Origin: Rhodoplanes sp.
GTDB lineage: Bacteria > Pseudomonadota > Alphaproteobacteria > Rhizobiales > Xanthobacteraceae
Direction of reading: 5' to 3'
Assembly (NCBI RefSeq): GCF_013377085.1
Contig: NZ_JACAAX010000003.1
Coordinates: 62,001 to 126,000 of the forward strand
Length of the DNA: 64,000 bases
Made by a program: the position numbers and the translations under genes. The notes beneath the pieces are model-generated. The model was not told the origin of the DNA, searched no databases, and saw only the letters and a list, made by a program, of their open reading frames with translations. Within the stretch, counting starts at the first letter, position 1. Each line of letters opens with the position of its first letter. Positions 34,422 to 43,595 of the stretch are shown here, one piece after another.

Positions 34422-36485
34422 TCAGGCCACCGCCTCGGCTCCGCTCGCAAAACCGGCGCGGGCGCTCATGGTCAGCAGGTCGTAGCGCGCCACCGTCTCA
34501 CCGTCCTGATTGAACACCTCGACGTCCCAGCGCACCTCGCCGTATTCCGGCTTCCGAGCCGGCCGCTTCTCCTTGACGGTGAGCCGCACCTTGATCGCCT
34601 CGCCGGGCGAGACGGGTTTGAGGAAGCGCAGAGTGTCGAGCCCGTAATTGGCGAGCAGCGGCCCCGGCGCCGGGTCGACGAACAGGCCGGCCGCAAACGA
34701 CAGGATCAGATAGCCGTGCGCGACGCGGCCCGGGAAGAACGGGTTCGCCTTGGCGGCCGCCTCGTCCATGTGGGCGTAGAACGCATCGCCGGTGAAGTCG
34801 GCGAAATGCTCGATGTCGGCGATCGTGATGGTTCGCGATCCCGTCTCGACGGTGTCGCCGACCGTCAGCGCCTCATACTCGCGCTTGAACGGATGCACGG
34901 CGGCGACCGGGGCCGGCGCGCCCTTGATCCAGCGCCGCGTCAGCGCGGCGAGACGCGCCGGCGAGCCCTGGAGCGCGGTGCGCTGCATGTAGTGGAAGAC
35001 GCCGCGCAGGCCGCCCATCTCCTCGCCGCCACCGGCGCGGCCGGGTCCGCCGTGCACGAGGTTCGGCAGCGGCGAGCCGTGGCCGGTCGACTCCTTGGCG
35101 CAGTCGCGGTCGCCGATCAGCAGGCGCCCGTGCCACGGTGCGATCCCGTAGACGAGATGATCGGCGACCGCATCGTCATGGGTGAACACCGAGGCGACGA
35201 GGCTGCCTTCTCCCTTGGCGACCAGCGCCACCGCGTCGTCCAGCGTGTCGTAGGGCATCAGGGTCGCGACCGGGCCGAACGGCTCGATGGTGTGCACCCG
35301 GGTGGCGCGGAGCGGCTCGTCACAACACAGCAGCACCGGCGCCATGAAGGCACCCTTGTCCATGTCGCCGCCGATCGGCGTGGCGTGCAGCGGGTCGCCG
35401 GCGACGATCTCGGCCTCGGCCAGGAGATCGGCGATGGCCTCGCGCACGGCGGCGCGTTGTGCGAGCGAGGCCAGCGGGCCCATGCGCACCTCGTCGCGCC
35501 GTGGATCGCCGAGCGGCGTCTTCGAGAGCTGCGCCGCGATCGCCTCGGTGACGGCGTCCGCGAGCGCGCGCGGCACGATGACGCGGCGGATCGCCGTGCA
35601 TTTCTGCCCGGCCTTCACGGTCATCTCGCGCACGACCTCTTTCACGAACAGATCGAACTCCGGTGTGCCTTTGACGGCGTCCGGGCCGAGCACGGCGGCG
35701 TTGAGCGAGTCGCGCTCGGCGATGAAGCGCACCGCGTTCTTGCCGATCGACGGATGATTGCGCAGCCGGTCCGAGGTGTCGGCCGATCCCGTGAAGGAGA
35801 CGACGTCCTGGCCGCCGAGATGATCGAGCAGATCGCCGGCGGAGCCGCAGACGAATTGCAGCGCGCCCTTGGGCAGCAGGTTGGCCTCGGCGATCAGCCG
35901 CACCAGCGCCTCGGCCACATAGGCCGTGGCGGTCGCCGGCTTGGTGATGACGGGAACGCCGGCGAGAATCGTCGGCGCGAGCTTTTCCAGAAGTCCCCAG
36001 ACGGGGAAGTTGAACGCATTGATGTGGACGGCGACGCCGGTGAGCGGGGTGAGCACATGCAGGCCGACGAAGCTGCCGCCCTTCGACAGCGCCTCGGTGT
36101 CACCCTCGACGACGAAGCGCTCGGCGGGCAGCTCGCGCCGCCCGCGCGAGGCGTAAGCGAACAGCGTGCCGATGCCGCCGTCGACGTCGAAGAAGTTGTC
36201 GCGCTTGGTCGCGCCGGTGTCGGCCGCGAGCGCGTAAAGCGTCTCCTTGTGCCTGGACAGAAAGGTCGCCAGCACCTTGAGCCGGTCGGCCCGGTCGTGG
36301 AACGTCAGGGCGCGCAGCGCCGGGCCGCCGACCTCGCGGGCATGCCGCGCCGCCGCGGCGAAGTCGACGCCGTCGCTCGACGCACGCGCCACCACGCGGC
36401 CGTCGATGGCGCTCGGGATGTCCACGAGCCCGCCGGTCGCCGCAACCCAGCGGTCCTGGACGTAGCTTTCGAGAGTCGGGATCAT
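34422..36485 (-). CDS. paaZ: Bifunctional oxepin-CoA hydrolase / semialdehyde dehydrogenase PaaZ
   Basis: A 687-aa fusion protein of the phenylacetyl-CoA pathway. It hydrolyses oxepin-CoA and oxidises the resulting aldehyde to 3-oxo-5,6-dehydrosuberyl-CoA. Residues about 1-520 are an aldehyde dehydrogenase with catalytic Cys296 in AGQKCTAIRR, one residue from the E. coli position. Residues about 545-687 are a MaoC-type (R)-hydratase domain with FTGDAFYAHMDE supplying the Asp/His pair. The start ATG 36485 faces paaG across 155 bp that carry a promoter and a 20-bp palindrome. The length equals that of characterised PaaZ (about 680 aa). Confidence 0.96.
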   Translation of the reverse strand: MIPTLESYVQDRWVAATGGLVDIPSAIDGRVVARASSDGVDFAAAARHAREVGGPALRALTFHDRADRLKVLATFLSRHKETLYALAADTGATKRDNFFDVDGGIGTLFAYASRGRRELPAERFVVEGDTEALSKGGSFVGLHVLTPLTGVAVHINAFNFPVWGLLEKLAPTILAGVPVITKPATATAYVAEALVRLIAEANLLPKGALQFVCGSAGDLLDHLGGQDVVSFTGSADTSDRLRNHPSIGKNAVRFIAERDSLNAAVLGPDAVKGTPEFDLFVKEVVREMTVKAGQKCTAIRRVIVPRALADAVTEAIAAQLSKTPLGDPRRDEVRMGPLASLAQRAAVREAIADLLAEAEIVAGDPLHATPIGGDMDKGAFMAPVLLCCDEPLRATRVHTIEPFGPVATLMPYDTLDDAVALVAKGEGSLVASVFTHDDAVADHLVYGIAPWHGRLLIGDRDCAKESTGHGSPLPNLVHGGPGRAGGGEEMGGLRGVFHYMQRTALQGSPARLAALTRRWIKGAPAPVAAVHPFKREYEALTVGDTVETGSRTITIADIEHFADFTGDAFYAHMDEAAAKANPFFPGRVAHGYLILSFAAGLFVDPAPGPLLANYGLDTLRFLKPVSPGEAIKVRLTVKEKRPARKPEYGEVRWDVEVFNQDGETVARYDLLTMSARAGFASGAEAVA

Positions 36486-36545
36486 CGGGGTTCCTCCTGC
36501 CGGGCCGCGGCGTATCTTTTCGGGGCCGTCGCCGCTCGCCCGACG

Positions 36546-36573
36546 TTGACAAGGGCGCCCCGTTCGCTAGATT
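36546..36573 (+). promoter_or_regulatory. Promoter of paaG-paaI-paaK
   Basis: TTGACA at 36546-36551 and TAGATT at 36568-36573 are separated by 16 bp. The predicted start point near 36580 falls just before the palindrome at 36584-36603, so a bound repressor would block initiation. Confidence 0.55.
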
Positions 36574-36583
36574 GGCTCAAAGA

Positions 36584-36603
36584 TTAACCGATCGATCGGT
36601 TAA
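36584..36603. promoter_or_regulatory. 20-bp perfect palindrome, candidate TetR (PaaR-type) operator 1
   Basis: TTAACCGATCGATCGGTTAA is its own reverse complement. It lies in the divergent paaZ/paaG region, 37 bp before the paaG start codon. Two related sites occur before the tetR gene (43716, 14 of 20 identical) and before livK (45472, 17 of 20 identical). This pattern fits a TetR dimer-of-dimers site. Confidence 0.75.
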
Positions 36604-36640
36604 TTCAAGGGCCCGCAGAGCCTGACCAAGGGAGAAGTTC

Positions 36641-37420
36641 GTGGAGCCTTCGGTTCTCGTGGACCGTCGCGACGGGTGGGTGATCCTCACCCTCAACCGG
36701 CCCGATCGCCTGAATTCGTTCAACGCCGAGATGCACGGCCGTCTCGCCGGCGCGCTCGACGAGGTCGGCGCCGACCAGGGCTGCCGCGCCGTGCTGCTCA
36801 CCGGCGCCGGGCGCGGCTTCTGCGCCGGCCAGGACCTCTCCGACCGGGTCGGACCGGCCGATCTCGGTGCCACCATCGACGCCTTCTACAATCCGCTGGT
36901 GCGGCGCCTGCGCGGCTTGCGCAAGCCGGTGGTGTGCGCCGTCAACGGCGTCGCGGCGGGAGCGGGGGCCAATATTGCGCTCGCCTGCGACATCGTGCTG
37001 GCCGCGCGCTCGGCCAAGTTCATCCAGGCGTTCTCGAAGATCGGCCTGGTGCCGGACTCGGGCGGCACCTTCTTCCTGCCGCGCCTGATCGGCGACGCCC
37101 GCGCCCGTGCCCTCGCCATGCTGGCCGAGCCGCTGACGGCCGAGCAGGCCGAGGCCTGGGGCCTGATCTGGAAGGTTCTCGATGACGCCGCGCTGCGCGG
37201 CGAGGCGGAAAAGCTGACGGCGCATCTCGCCACCCAGCCGACCATCGGGCTCGCGCTGACCAAGGAGGCGCTCAATGCCTCCGCCGCCAACGACCTCGAT
37301 GCGCAGCTCGATCTCGAGCGCGACCTGCAGCGCAAGGCCGGCAGCACGCCCGACTATGCCGAGGGCGTGCGCGCCTTCATGGAGAAGCGTACCCCCACCT
37401 TCACCGGGAGATCGTCGTGA
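36641..37420 (+). CDS. paaG: 2-(1,2-epoxy-1,2-dihydrophenyl)acetyl-CoA isomerase PaaG
   Basis: A 259-aa crotonase-fold enzyme that isomerises ring-epoxide phenylacetyl-CoA to oxepin-CoA. Crotonase features are VILTLNRPDRLNSFN, the oxyanion-hole pieces GRGFCAGQDLSDR and GVAAGAGANIALACD, and the catalytic Asp of GLVPDSGGTFFLPR, a PaaG hallmark. GTG 36641 is the start, preceded by GGGAGAAG. Its stop overlaps the GTG start of paaI by 4 bp. It is first in paaG-paaI-paaK and divergent from paaZ. Confidence 0.93.
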   Translation: MEPSVLVDRRDGWVILTLNRPDRLNSFNAEMHGRLAGALDEVGADQGCRAVLLTGAGRGFCAGQDLSDRVGPADLGATIDAFYNPLVRRLRGLRKPVVCAVNGVAAGAGANIALACDIVLAARSAKFIQAFSKIGLVPDSGGTFFLPRLIGDARARALAMLAEPLTAEQAEAWGLIWKVLDDAALRGEAEKLTAHLATQPTIGLALTKEALNASAANDLDAQLDLERDLQRKAGSTPDYAEGVRAFMEKRTPTFTGRSS

Positions 37421-37893
37421 CGGCCCCTTTCACCTCCGCGCGCACGCCGGACGAGACCGCACGTCTCGCCGCCGACACCATGTGGGAGAACGACCCCGCC
37501 TGTCGGAATCTCGGGATCGAGATCCTCGACGTCGGCCCGGGGACCGCGACCCTCGCCATGAAGGTCGTGGACACGATGGTCAACGGCCACGACACTGCGC
37601 ATGGCGGCTACATCTTCGCGCTCGCCGACACGGCCTTCGCCTATGGGTGCAACTCCTATGGCACCGTGACGGTCGCGGCCCAATGCAGCATCACCTTCAT
37701 CCGTCCGGGCCGGCGCGGCGACCGGCTGGTCGCCTCCGCGCGCGAGGTGTCGCGCCAGGGACGCAACGGCATCTACGACGTGACGATAAGCGTCGACGGC
37801 ACCGTCATCGCCGAGTTCCGCGGCCATTCGCGCATCGTCGGGGGCTCGTTCATCGACGGCGACGTCTCCAAGGTCGACACCCCGGCACCATAA
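37417..37893 (+). CDS. paaI: Hydroxyphenylacetyl-CoA thioesterase PaaI
   Basis: A 158-aa hotdog-fold thioesterase. The motif NGHDTAHGGYIFALADTAFA (residues about 50-69) carries the catalytic Asp and oxyanion glycine pair of the PaaI subgroup. It frees CoA from dead-end phenylacetyl-CoA derivatives and protects the pathway from CoA trapping. GTG 37417 overlaps the paaG stop, and paaK follows after 22 bp. Confidence 0.93.
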   Translation: MTAPFTSARTPDETARLAADTMWENDPACRNLGIEILDVGPGTATLAMKVVDTMVNGHDTAHGGYIFALADTAFAYGCNSYGTVTVAAQCSITFIRPGRRGDRLVASAREVSRQGRNGIYDVTISVDGTVIAEFRGHSRIVGGSFIDGDVSKVDTPAP

Positions 37894-37915
37894 CGAGAAG
37901 ACGATTGGAGGAACG

Positions 37916-39253
37916 ATGACCATGGCACCCCCGGTTGCTGCGTTCGACCGCACCCTAGTGAACGGGCTCGATGCCGCCGAGCGCGCGACGCGCGACGCCA
38001 TTCAGGCGCTGCAGCGCGAGCGCCTCGCCTGGTCGCTGCGCCACGCCTACGAGAACGTGCCGTTCTATCGCAAGACGTTCGACGAGGCCGGCGTGCACCC
38101 TTCCGATTTTCGCGAGCTGTCGGATCTCGCCAAGTTCCCGTTCACGATGAAGAACGACCTGCGCGACAACTATCCGTTCGGCCTGTTCGCAGTGCCGCGG
38201 GAAAAGCTCGCCCGCATCCACGGGTCGTCCGGCACCACCGGCAAGCCGATCGTGGTCGGCTACACCCAGGCCGATATCGACATGTGGGCCGACGTGATGG
38301 CGCGCTCGATCCGCGCCGCCGGCGTCAAGCCCGGCATGATGGTGCATATCGCCTACGGCTATGGCCTGTTCACGGGCGGGCTCGGCGCCCATTACGGGGC
38401 CGAGCGGCTCGGCTGCACCGTGGTGCCGATGTCGGGCGGGATGACCGAGCGGCAGGTGCAGCTCATTCACGACTTCCGGCCCGACGCCATCATGGTGACG
38501 CCGAGCTACATGCTGGCGATCCTCGACGGCTTCGTGAAGGCCGGGCTCGATCCGCACGGCTCGTCGCTGAAATTCGGCATCTTCGGCGCCGAGCCGTGGA
38601 CCAATGCGATGCGCGAGGAGATCGAGCGCGCCTTCGGGCTCGACGCGACCGACATCTACGGGCTCTCCGAGGTGATCGGCCCCGGCGTCGCCCAGGAGTG
38701 CGTCGAGTCCAAGGACGGCCTGCACGTCTGGGAGGATCACTTCCTGCCCGAGATCATCGATCCGGTCACCGGCGTGGTGCTGCCGGAGGGCGAGAAGGGC
38801 GAGCTGGTCTTCACCTCGCTCACCAAGGAAGCCTTCCCGATCATCCGCTACCGCACCCGCGACCTCACAAGGCTGATGCCCGGCACGGCGCGGCCCGGCA
38901 TGCGCCGCATGGAGAAGGTGACGGGGCGCTCCGACGACATGATCAATCTGCGCGGCGTCAACGTCTTCCCGACCCAGATCGAGGAGATCCTGCTCGCCTC
39001 CGAGTTCTGCTCCGGCCACTATCAGATCGAGCTGACCCGCGACGGGCGACTCGACGAGATGACGGTGCATGCCGAGGTCCGCGAGGACCGCGCCGCAAGC
39101 ATCGATCGGGCCGCGAGCGAGAAGGAGCTGGTGAAGCACATCAAGAACATGATCGGGGTGACGACGCACCTCGTGCTGCACCCGCCCGGCGGCGTCGAGC
39201 GCACCGTGGTCGGCAAGGCCAAGCGCATCGTCGACAACCGCCCGAAGGGGTGA
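37916..39253 (+). CDS. paaK: Phenylacetate-CoA ligase PaaK
   Basis: A 445-aa AMP-forming ligase that activates phenylacetate to phenylacetyl-CoA, the entry step. The phosphate-binding loop HGSSGTTGKPIVVGYT is near residue 101, the adenylate motif DIYGLSEVIGPGV follows, then YRTRDL, and the hinge/lysine end is VVGKAKRIVDNRP. The length matches PaaK (430-445 aa). ATG 37916 has GGAGG seven bases upstream. It is the last gene of paaGIK and is followed by a family B repeat. Confidence 0.95.
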   Translation: MTMAPPVAAFDRTLVNGLDAAERATRDAIQALQRERLAWSLRHAYENVPFYRKTFDEAGVHPSDFRELSDLAKFPFTMKNDLRDNYPFGLFAVPREKLARIHGSSGTTGKPIVVGYTQADIDMWADVMARSIRAAGVKPGMMVHIAYGYGLFTGGLGAHYGAERLGCTVVPMSGGMTERQVQLIHDFRPDAIMVTPSYMLAILDGFVKAGLDPHGSSLKFGIFGAEPWTNAMREEIERAFGLDATDIYGLSEVIGPGVAQECVESKDGLHVWEDHFLPEIIDPVTGVVLPEGEKGELVFTSLTKEAFPIIRYRTRDLTRLMPGTARPGMRRMEKVTGRSDDMINLRGVNVFPTQIEEILLASEFCSGHYQIELTRDGRLDEMTVHAEVREDRAASIDRAASEKELVKHIKNMIGVTTHLVLHPPGGVERTVVGKAKRIVDNRPKG

Positions 39254-39285
39254 GGGACGGCCACACGCACAAGCACAGAAGCGTC

Positions 39286-39388
39286 GTCATTCCGGGGCGC
39301 TGCGAAGCAGCGAACCCGGAATCCATAGCCCCTGTCTGTGTGTATGGATTCCGGGCTCGCGGGCCTTTGGCCCGCGCCCCGGAATGAC
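39286..39388. repeat. Palindromic intergenic repeat, family B (copy 1)
   Basis: The element runs from GTCATTCCGGGGCG to CGCCCCGGAATGAC, so the ends are a 14-bp perfect inverted repeat. Inside, CCCGGAATCCATA faces TATGGATTCCGGG. Small outer hairpins (GCTGCGAAGCAGC, GCGGGCC-TTTGG-CCCGC) vary between copies. It separates convergent paaK and paaE and may terminate both. Confidence 0.88.
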
Positions 39389-39400
39389 GGGTGCAGAAAC

Positions 39401-40540
39401 TCACACCTGATCGTAATCGATCACCACGGTCGGCGAGGTCGGCCGCGACTGGCAGGTGAGCACGTAGCCGGCGGCGAGTTCCCACGGCTCCAGCGCGTAG
39501 TTCACCGTCATCTCCACCGTGCCCTCGACCACCTTGGCCCGGCAGGTCGAGCACATGCCGCCCTTGCAGGAGAAGGGCAGGTCGAGGCCGGCGCGCAGCG
39601 CCGCGTCGACGATCGCCTCGCCCGCGGCGACCGGGACCTCGCGGCGCTTGCCGTCGACGATCAGCGATGCCATGTGGGCGGGCGGTGCATCGGGCGCCAC
39701 CACGATTTGCGGCCGCGGCCGGCCGCCGAGCGCCGAGACGAAGCGCTCCACATGGATGCGGTCCTCGGCGATGCCGAGCGCCGCGAGCGTCGGCACCAGA
39801 TCCTCGATCATGGCGGTCGGGCCGCACACGAAGGCGTGGTCGACCACGGCGGCCGGCACCAGCGTGCCGAGGAGGCGGCGCACCTTGTCGCCGTCGAGCC
39901 GTCCGTTGAGGACGTCGAGATCCTGCTCCTCCTGGCTCAGCACGTGGAAGATCGACAGGCGGCCGAGGAACCTGTCCTTCAGCTCCTCGATCTCCTCGAG
40001 GAACAGCATGCCGGCGGTGGAGCGGTTGCCGTAGAACAGGAAGAAGCGGCTGTTCGGCTCGCGCGCCAGCACGCCGCGCATGATCGAGATCACGGGCGTG
40101 ATGCCTGAACCCGCCGCGAAGGCGACGTGCACGCGCCCGTCGCCAGGCTTGTGCGCGAGACCGAAGCGGCCGGTCGGCGTCATCACGTCGAGCGTGTCGC
40201 CGGCCTTCAGGCTGTCGTTGATCCAGCAGGAGAACAGGCCGTTCTCGACGCGCTTCACCGCGATGCGCAGCTCGCCGTCTTCCGGCGCCGTGCAGATCGA
40301 GTAGGAACGCCGCACCTCCTCGCCGTCGATCGTCGTGCGCAACGTCAGGTATTGCCCGGGCTCGTACGCGTAGTCGGCCGTGAGATGCGCCGGCACCGCG
40401 AAGGCGACCGACACGGCGTCCGGCGTCTCGCGCCGCACGTCGGCGACCGTCAGCGTGTGGAACCGCGGGGCGACGCCGGTGGTCTCGGTCGGCGCGGTCG
40501 TGGGTGCGGCGGGGAAGGCCGTCTCGGTCGCAATCGACAT
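39401..40540 (-). CDS. paaE: Phenylacetyl-CoA 1,2-epoxidase reductase subunit PaaE
   Basis: A 379-aa electron-transfer subunit of the PaaABCDE epoxidase. Residues about 25-130 form the FAD domain (RRSYSICTAPEDGELR), 135-265 the NAD(P)H domain, and the C-terminal about 90 residues a plant-type [2Fe-2S] ferredoxin with cysteines in FSCKGGMCSTCRAKV and VLTCQSRP. It passes electrons from NADPH to the diiron centre of PaaA. It is the last gene of paaABCDE. The start ATG 40540 is 25 bp after paaD. Confidence 0.95.
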   Translation of the reverse strand: MSIATETAFPAAPTTAPTETTGVAPRFHTLTVADVRRETPDAVSVAFAVPAHLTADYAYEPGQYLTLRTTIDGEEVRRSYSICTAPEDGELRIAVKRVENGLFSCWINDSLKAGDTLDVMTPTGRFGLAHKPGDGRVHVAFAAGSGITPVISIMRGVLAREPNSRFFLFYGNRSTAGMLFLEEIEELKDRFLGRLSIFHVLSQEEQDLDVLNGRLDGDKVRRLLGTLVPAAVVDHAFVCGPTAMIEDLVPTLAALGIAEDRIHVERFVSALGGRPRPQIVVAPDAPPAHMASLIVDGKRREVPVAAGEAIVDAALRAGLDLPFSCKGGMCSTCRAKVVEGTVEMTVNYALEPWELAAGYVLTCQSRPTSPTVVIDYDQV

Positions 40541-40565
40541 GCGTCACCTGTTCCGTGGCATCTGC

Positions 40566-41096
40566 TCAATGGCACTTGAAATAGTCGAACGGCTCGCGGC
40601 AGGCGTTGCAGCGCCACAGCGCCTTGCAGGCCGTCGAGCCGAAGTCGGCGATCACGGCCGTGTCGGTCGCGCCGCAATGCGGGCACGCCACCTGCTCGAC
40701 GCCGAACAGGGCGCGGCGGCCGCTGCCCTTGTTCGGCGGCGCGATGCCGTAGTCCTTCAGCTTGGCGCGGCCCTCGTCGGTCATCCAGTCGGTCGTCCAG
40801 GCCGGCGACAGCACGGTGTTGACCTTCGGCCGGCCGAAGCCGGCCTTCTCCAGCGCCAGCTCGATCTCCATGGTGATCATGCTCATGGCCGGGCAGCCGC
40901 AATAGGTCGGCGTGATGTCGACCTCGATCCCCGAGCCGACGACCCGCACGTCGCGCAGTACGCCGAGATCCGCGATGGTGAGCACCGGGATCTCGGGGTC
41001 CGCCACCGCGCCGGCGACGCGCCAGGCCGCTGCCCGGATGCCTTCGCCCGACTCCGCGCTCGGAGCCGTGGCTTCGTCGATGGTGCTTTCGCTCAC
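40566..41096 (-). CDS. paaD: Phenylacetyl-CoA epoxidase assembly/maturation subunit PaaD
   Basis: A 176-aa protein of the PaaD/PaaJ family. The N-terminal MIP18/DUF59 fold includes VADPEIPVLTIADLGVLRDV and YCGCPAMSMI. The C-terminus has four cysteines in CPHC and CNAC plus further Cys residues that likely bind metal or Fe-S. It is thought to assist maturation of the epoxidase. The start overlaps the paaC stop by 4 bp (41093-41096). Confidence 0.94.
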   Translation of the reverse strand: MSESTIDEATAPSAESGEGIRAAAWRVAGAVADPEIPVLTIADLGVLRDVRVVGSGIEVDITPTYCGCPAMSMITMEIELALEKAGFGRPKVNTVLSPAWTTDWMTDEGRAKLKDYGIAPPNKGSGRRALFGVEQVACPHCGATDTAVIADFGSTACKALWRCNACREPFDYFKCH

Positions 41097-41863
41097 CAGG
41101 TCGCTCCCGGCACGGTCCGCTGCATGTATTGCAGCTCGGTGAGCAGATGGCCCAGATGCTCGCTGTGCCGGCCGCTGCGCCCGCCCTTCTGCATGTAGGC
41201 GTCCTCCGGCATTTTCAACGTCGCCCGCGACAGCACGTCGGACACGGTCTGACGCCAGGTGTCGCGCAGCGTGGCCGGATCGACGGCGATGCCGGCGTCG
41301 ATCATGGCGCGCTCGACGTCGTCGGTTTCAAAGAGCTCGCCCGTGAACGGCCAGAGCTGCGCGAGCGCCCGCGCCGTGCGCTCGTGGCTCTCCTGCGTGC
41401 CGTCGCCGAGCCGCACCACCCATTCGGCGGAGTGGCGCAGGTGATAGGCCATCTCTTTCTCGGCCTTGGCGGCGATCGCCGCCAGCGTCGCGTCGCGCGA
41501 CGCCATCATGGCGCGCCAGTACGGATCCGCGAAAGCGGCGTAGAGGAGCTGACGCACCATGGTCTTGGCGAAGTCGCCGTTCGGCTGCTCGACCAGCAGC
41601 AGGTTCCGATAGGCACGCTCGTCGCGCAGATACGCGAAGGCGTCCTCGTCGTGTCCGGCCGCTTCCGCCTCGCCCGCACAGGTGTAGAGCGCACGCGCCT
41701 GGCCGATCAGGTCGAGGCCCATATTGGCGAGCGCCATCTCCTCTTCCATCATGGGCGCGTGGCCGCACCACTCGGAGAGGCGATGCCCGAGCACCAGCGC
41801 ATCGTCGGCGCGGCGCAGCACGGTGGTGACGAGCGGGGTCTCGGTGACGCGGATGCTGGTCAT
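41093..41863 (-). CDS. paaC: Phenylacetyl-CoA epoxidase structural subunit PaaC
   Basis: A 256-aa ferritin-like helical protein that scaffolds PaaA in the epoxidase but lacks a functional diiron site. Characteristic stretches are LGHRLSEWCGHAPMMEEEMA, NMGLDLIGQARALYTCA and EKEMAYHLRHSAEWVVRLGD. About 206 bp carrying a family C repeat separate it from paaB upstream, an unusual gap inside paaABCDE. Confidence 0.95.
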   Translation of the reverse strand: MTSIRVTETPLVTTVLRRADDALVLGHRLSEWCGHAPMMEEEMALANMGLDLIGQARALYTCAGEAEAAGHDEDAFAYLRDERAYRNLLLVEQPNGDFAKTMVRQLLYAAFADPYWRAMMASRDATLAAIAAKAEKEMAYHLRHSAEWVVRLGDGTQESHERTARALAQLWPFTGELFETDDVERAMIDAGIAVDPATLRDTWRQTVSDVLSRATLKMPEDAYMQKGGRSGRHSEHLGHLLTELQYMQRTVPGATW

Positions 41864-41923
41864 GGTGTTCTCGTTCGCTGTCGGCTTGTGGCAGCCGGCT
41901 TCAGTCCGCCCGTGCGGTTCTAT

Positions 41924-42031
41924 CGTTCCCTCCCCCCTTGTGGGGAAGGGACAGGGAGGGGGGTAGGCCGCAAGCTCGGAGTTCGGGGCTCACCCCCCCT
42001 CTCCACCTCTCCCCCACAAGGGGGGAGAGAG
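41924..42031. repeat. Palindromic intergenic repeat, family C (copy 1)
   Basis: Two C/G-tract hairpins: CCCTCCCCCC-TTGT-GGGGAAGGG on the left and CTCTCCCCC-ACAA-GGGGGGAGAG on the right, with ACAGGGAGGGGGGTAGGCCGC and CACCCCCCCTCTCCA between them. A copy in opposite orientation is at 50539-50710. It lies between paaB and paaC inside the operon. Confidence 0.75.
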
Positions 42032-42069
42032 CAGGCTGCGGCGGGCGGGGCCGCACGGGCCTCGCACTC

Positions 42070-42372
42070 TCACATATGTCCGACTTCGTCGGGGATCTCG
42101 TAGAAGGTCGGATGGCGGTAGATCTTCGAGGCCGTCGGCTCGAACATCATGCCCTTCTCGGCGGGATCGGACGCCGTGATGGCGCTCGACGGCACCACCC
42201 AGATCGAGATCCCTTCGCCGCGCCGCGTGTAGAGATCGCGCGCGGCCTGCAGCGCCAGCGTCGCGTCGGGCGCATGCAGCGATCCCACATGCTTGTGGGA
42301 GAGGCCGTTGCGGGCGCGGATGAACACCTCCCACAGGGGGATCTTCGGCTCGGTCGCGGCGGGTTGGGTCAA
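42070..42372 (-). CDS. paaB: Phenylacetyl-CoA epoxidase subunit PaaB
   Basis: A 100-aa small subunit with the invariant PaaB segments PLWEVFIRARNGLSHKHVGS and HAPDATLALQAARDLYTRRG, which bridges PaaA-PaaC heterodimers. ATG 42372 follows GGAG (GCCCAAGGAGCCCGCC on the minus strand). It is flanked by a family B repeat upstream (towards paaA) and a family C repeat downstream (towards paaC). Confidence 0.95.
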   Translation of the reverse strand: MTQPAATEPKIPLWEVFIRARNGLSHKHVGSLHAPDATLALQAARDLYTRRGEGISIWVVPSSAITASDPAEKGMMFEPTASKIYRHPTFYEIPDEVGHM

Positions 42373-42410
42373 GGCGGGCTCCTTGGGCGTTTCCTGATTT
42401 TTTGTCTCTT

Positions 42411-42517
42411 GTCATTCCGGGGCGCCGCGTAGCGGCGAACCCGGAATCCAGCGCAGTGCTCTGAGTTCTTGGTTGGATACTGGGCTCGCAGGCCTGCGGC
42501 CCGCGCCCCGGAATGAC
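42411..42517. repeat. Palindromic intergenic repeat, family B (copy 2)
   Basis: Starts GTCATTCCGGGGCGCCGCG and ends GCGCCCCGGAATGAC. The inner CCCGGAATCCA arm is intact, while its right partner is altered (TGGATACTGGGC), so this copy has diverged. It is located between paaA and paaB. Confidence 0.85.
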
Positions 42518-42524
42518 GGACTCT

Positions 42525-43517
42525 TTAAGCCGCCGCCTGGTGGCGGTTCTTTTCCTTCTCCGCAAAAGCGCGGGCGGCGTCGCGCACCCAGGCGCCATCC
42601 TCCTCGGTCTTGCGGCGCGTCTCCATGCGGTCGGCGTTGCAGGGACCGTTGCCGGCGACCACCTGCTTGAACTCCTCCCAGTCGATCGTGCCGTGCTCCC
42701 AGTGCCCGGTTTCGTCGTTGAACCTCAGATCCGGGTCCGGCACCGTGAGGCCGAGATAGTGGGCCTGCGGCACTGTCGCGTCGATGAATTTCTGCCGCAG
42801 CGAGTCGTTGGTGAACCGCTTGATCTTCCAGCGCGTCGAGGCGTCGGTGTGCTGGCTCGCGGCGTCGGGTGGGCCGAACATCATCAGGCACGGCCACCAC
42901 CAGCGATCGAGCGCGTCCTGCGTCATCTCTTTTTGTGCGGCGGTGCCGCGCGAAAGCGTCAGCATGATCTCGTAGCCCTGGCGCTGGTGGAACGACTCCT
43001 CCTTGCAGACACGGATCATGGCGCGCGCATAGGGGCCGTATGAGCAGCGGCACAGCGGGATCTGATTCATGATGGCGGCGCCGTCGACCAGCCAGCCGAT
43101 GGCGCCGATGTCGGCCCAGGTGAGGGTCGGGTAGTTGAAGATCGACGAGTACTTGGCCTTGCCGGCCAGAAGCTGGTCGACCATCTCCTCGCGGGCGACG
43201 CCGAGCGTCTCGGCCGCGGCGTAGAGATAGAGCCCGTGGCCGCACTCGTCCTGTACCTTGGCGAGCAGCGCGGCCTTGCGGCGCAGCGACGGCGCCCGGG
43301 TGATCCAGTTGCCCTCGGGCTGCATGCCGATGATCTCGGAATGGGCGTGCTGCGAGATCTGGCGCACCAGCGTGCGGCGATAGGCCTCGGGCATCCAGTC
43401 GTTCGGCTCGATGCGGTCCTCGGCGTCGATGCGCGCCTGGAAGCCCTGCAGCATCGCTGCATCCTCGAGCTGCCGCTCGCCGCTCTCCGGGCCGGTGTTC
43501 AGGCCTTGCGTGTACAT
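42525..43517 (-). CDS. paaA: Phenylacetyl-CoA 1,2-epoxidase catalytic subunit PaaA
   Basis: A 330-aa ferritin-like diiron oxygenase subunit that inserts one oxygen atom into the ring of phenylacetyl-CoA. Iron ligands are expected in [15 protein letters not shown] and [15 protein letters not shown]. The [18 protein letters not shown] segment is a family signature. I chose ATG 43517 (MYTQGLN) with GGGAGA upstream; an in-frame ATG at 43595 would begin inside the promoter. It leads paaABCDE and is divergent from tetR-paaX. Confidence 0.96.
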   Translation of the reverse strand: MYTQGLNTGPESGERQLEDAAMLQGFQARIDAEDRIEPNDWMPEAYRRTLVRQISQHAHSEIIGMQPEGNWITRAPSLRRKAALLAKVQDECGHGLYLYAAAETLGVAREEMVDQLLAGKAKYSSIFNYPTLTWADIGAIGWLVDGAAIMNQIPLCRCSYGPYARAMIRVCKEESFHQRQGYEIMLTLSRGTAAQKEMTQDALDRWWWPCLMMFGPPDAASQHTDASTRWKIKRFTNDSLRQKFIDATVPQAHYLGLTVPDPDLRFNDETGHWEHGTIDWEEFKQVVAGNGPCNADRMETRRKTEEDGAWVRDAARAFAEKEKNRHQAAA

Positions 43518-43566
43518 GCGCGTCTCCCGGGGGGTTCGAGGTTTCGTCCTCGTGCTCGTTGGAAAA

Positions 43567-43595
43567 ATCTTATGTAACAGGATTGGAGGCTGCAA
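43567..43595 (-). promoter_or_regulatory. Candidate paaA promoter
   Basis: On the minus strand TTGCAG (43595-43590) and TAAGAT (43572-43567) are 17 bp apart, 50 bp before the paaA start codon. The match to consensus is moderate (3/6 and 4/6). A TGTAACA repeat overlaps its spacer and -10. Confidence 0.4.
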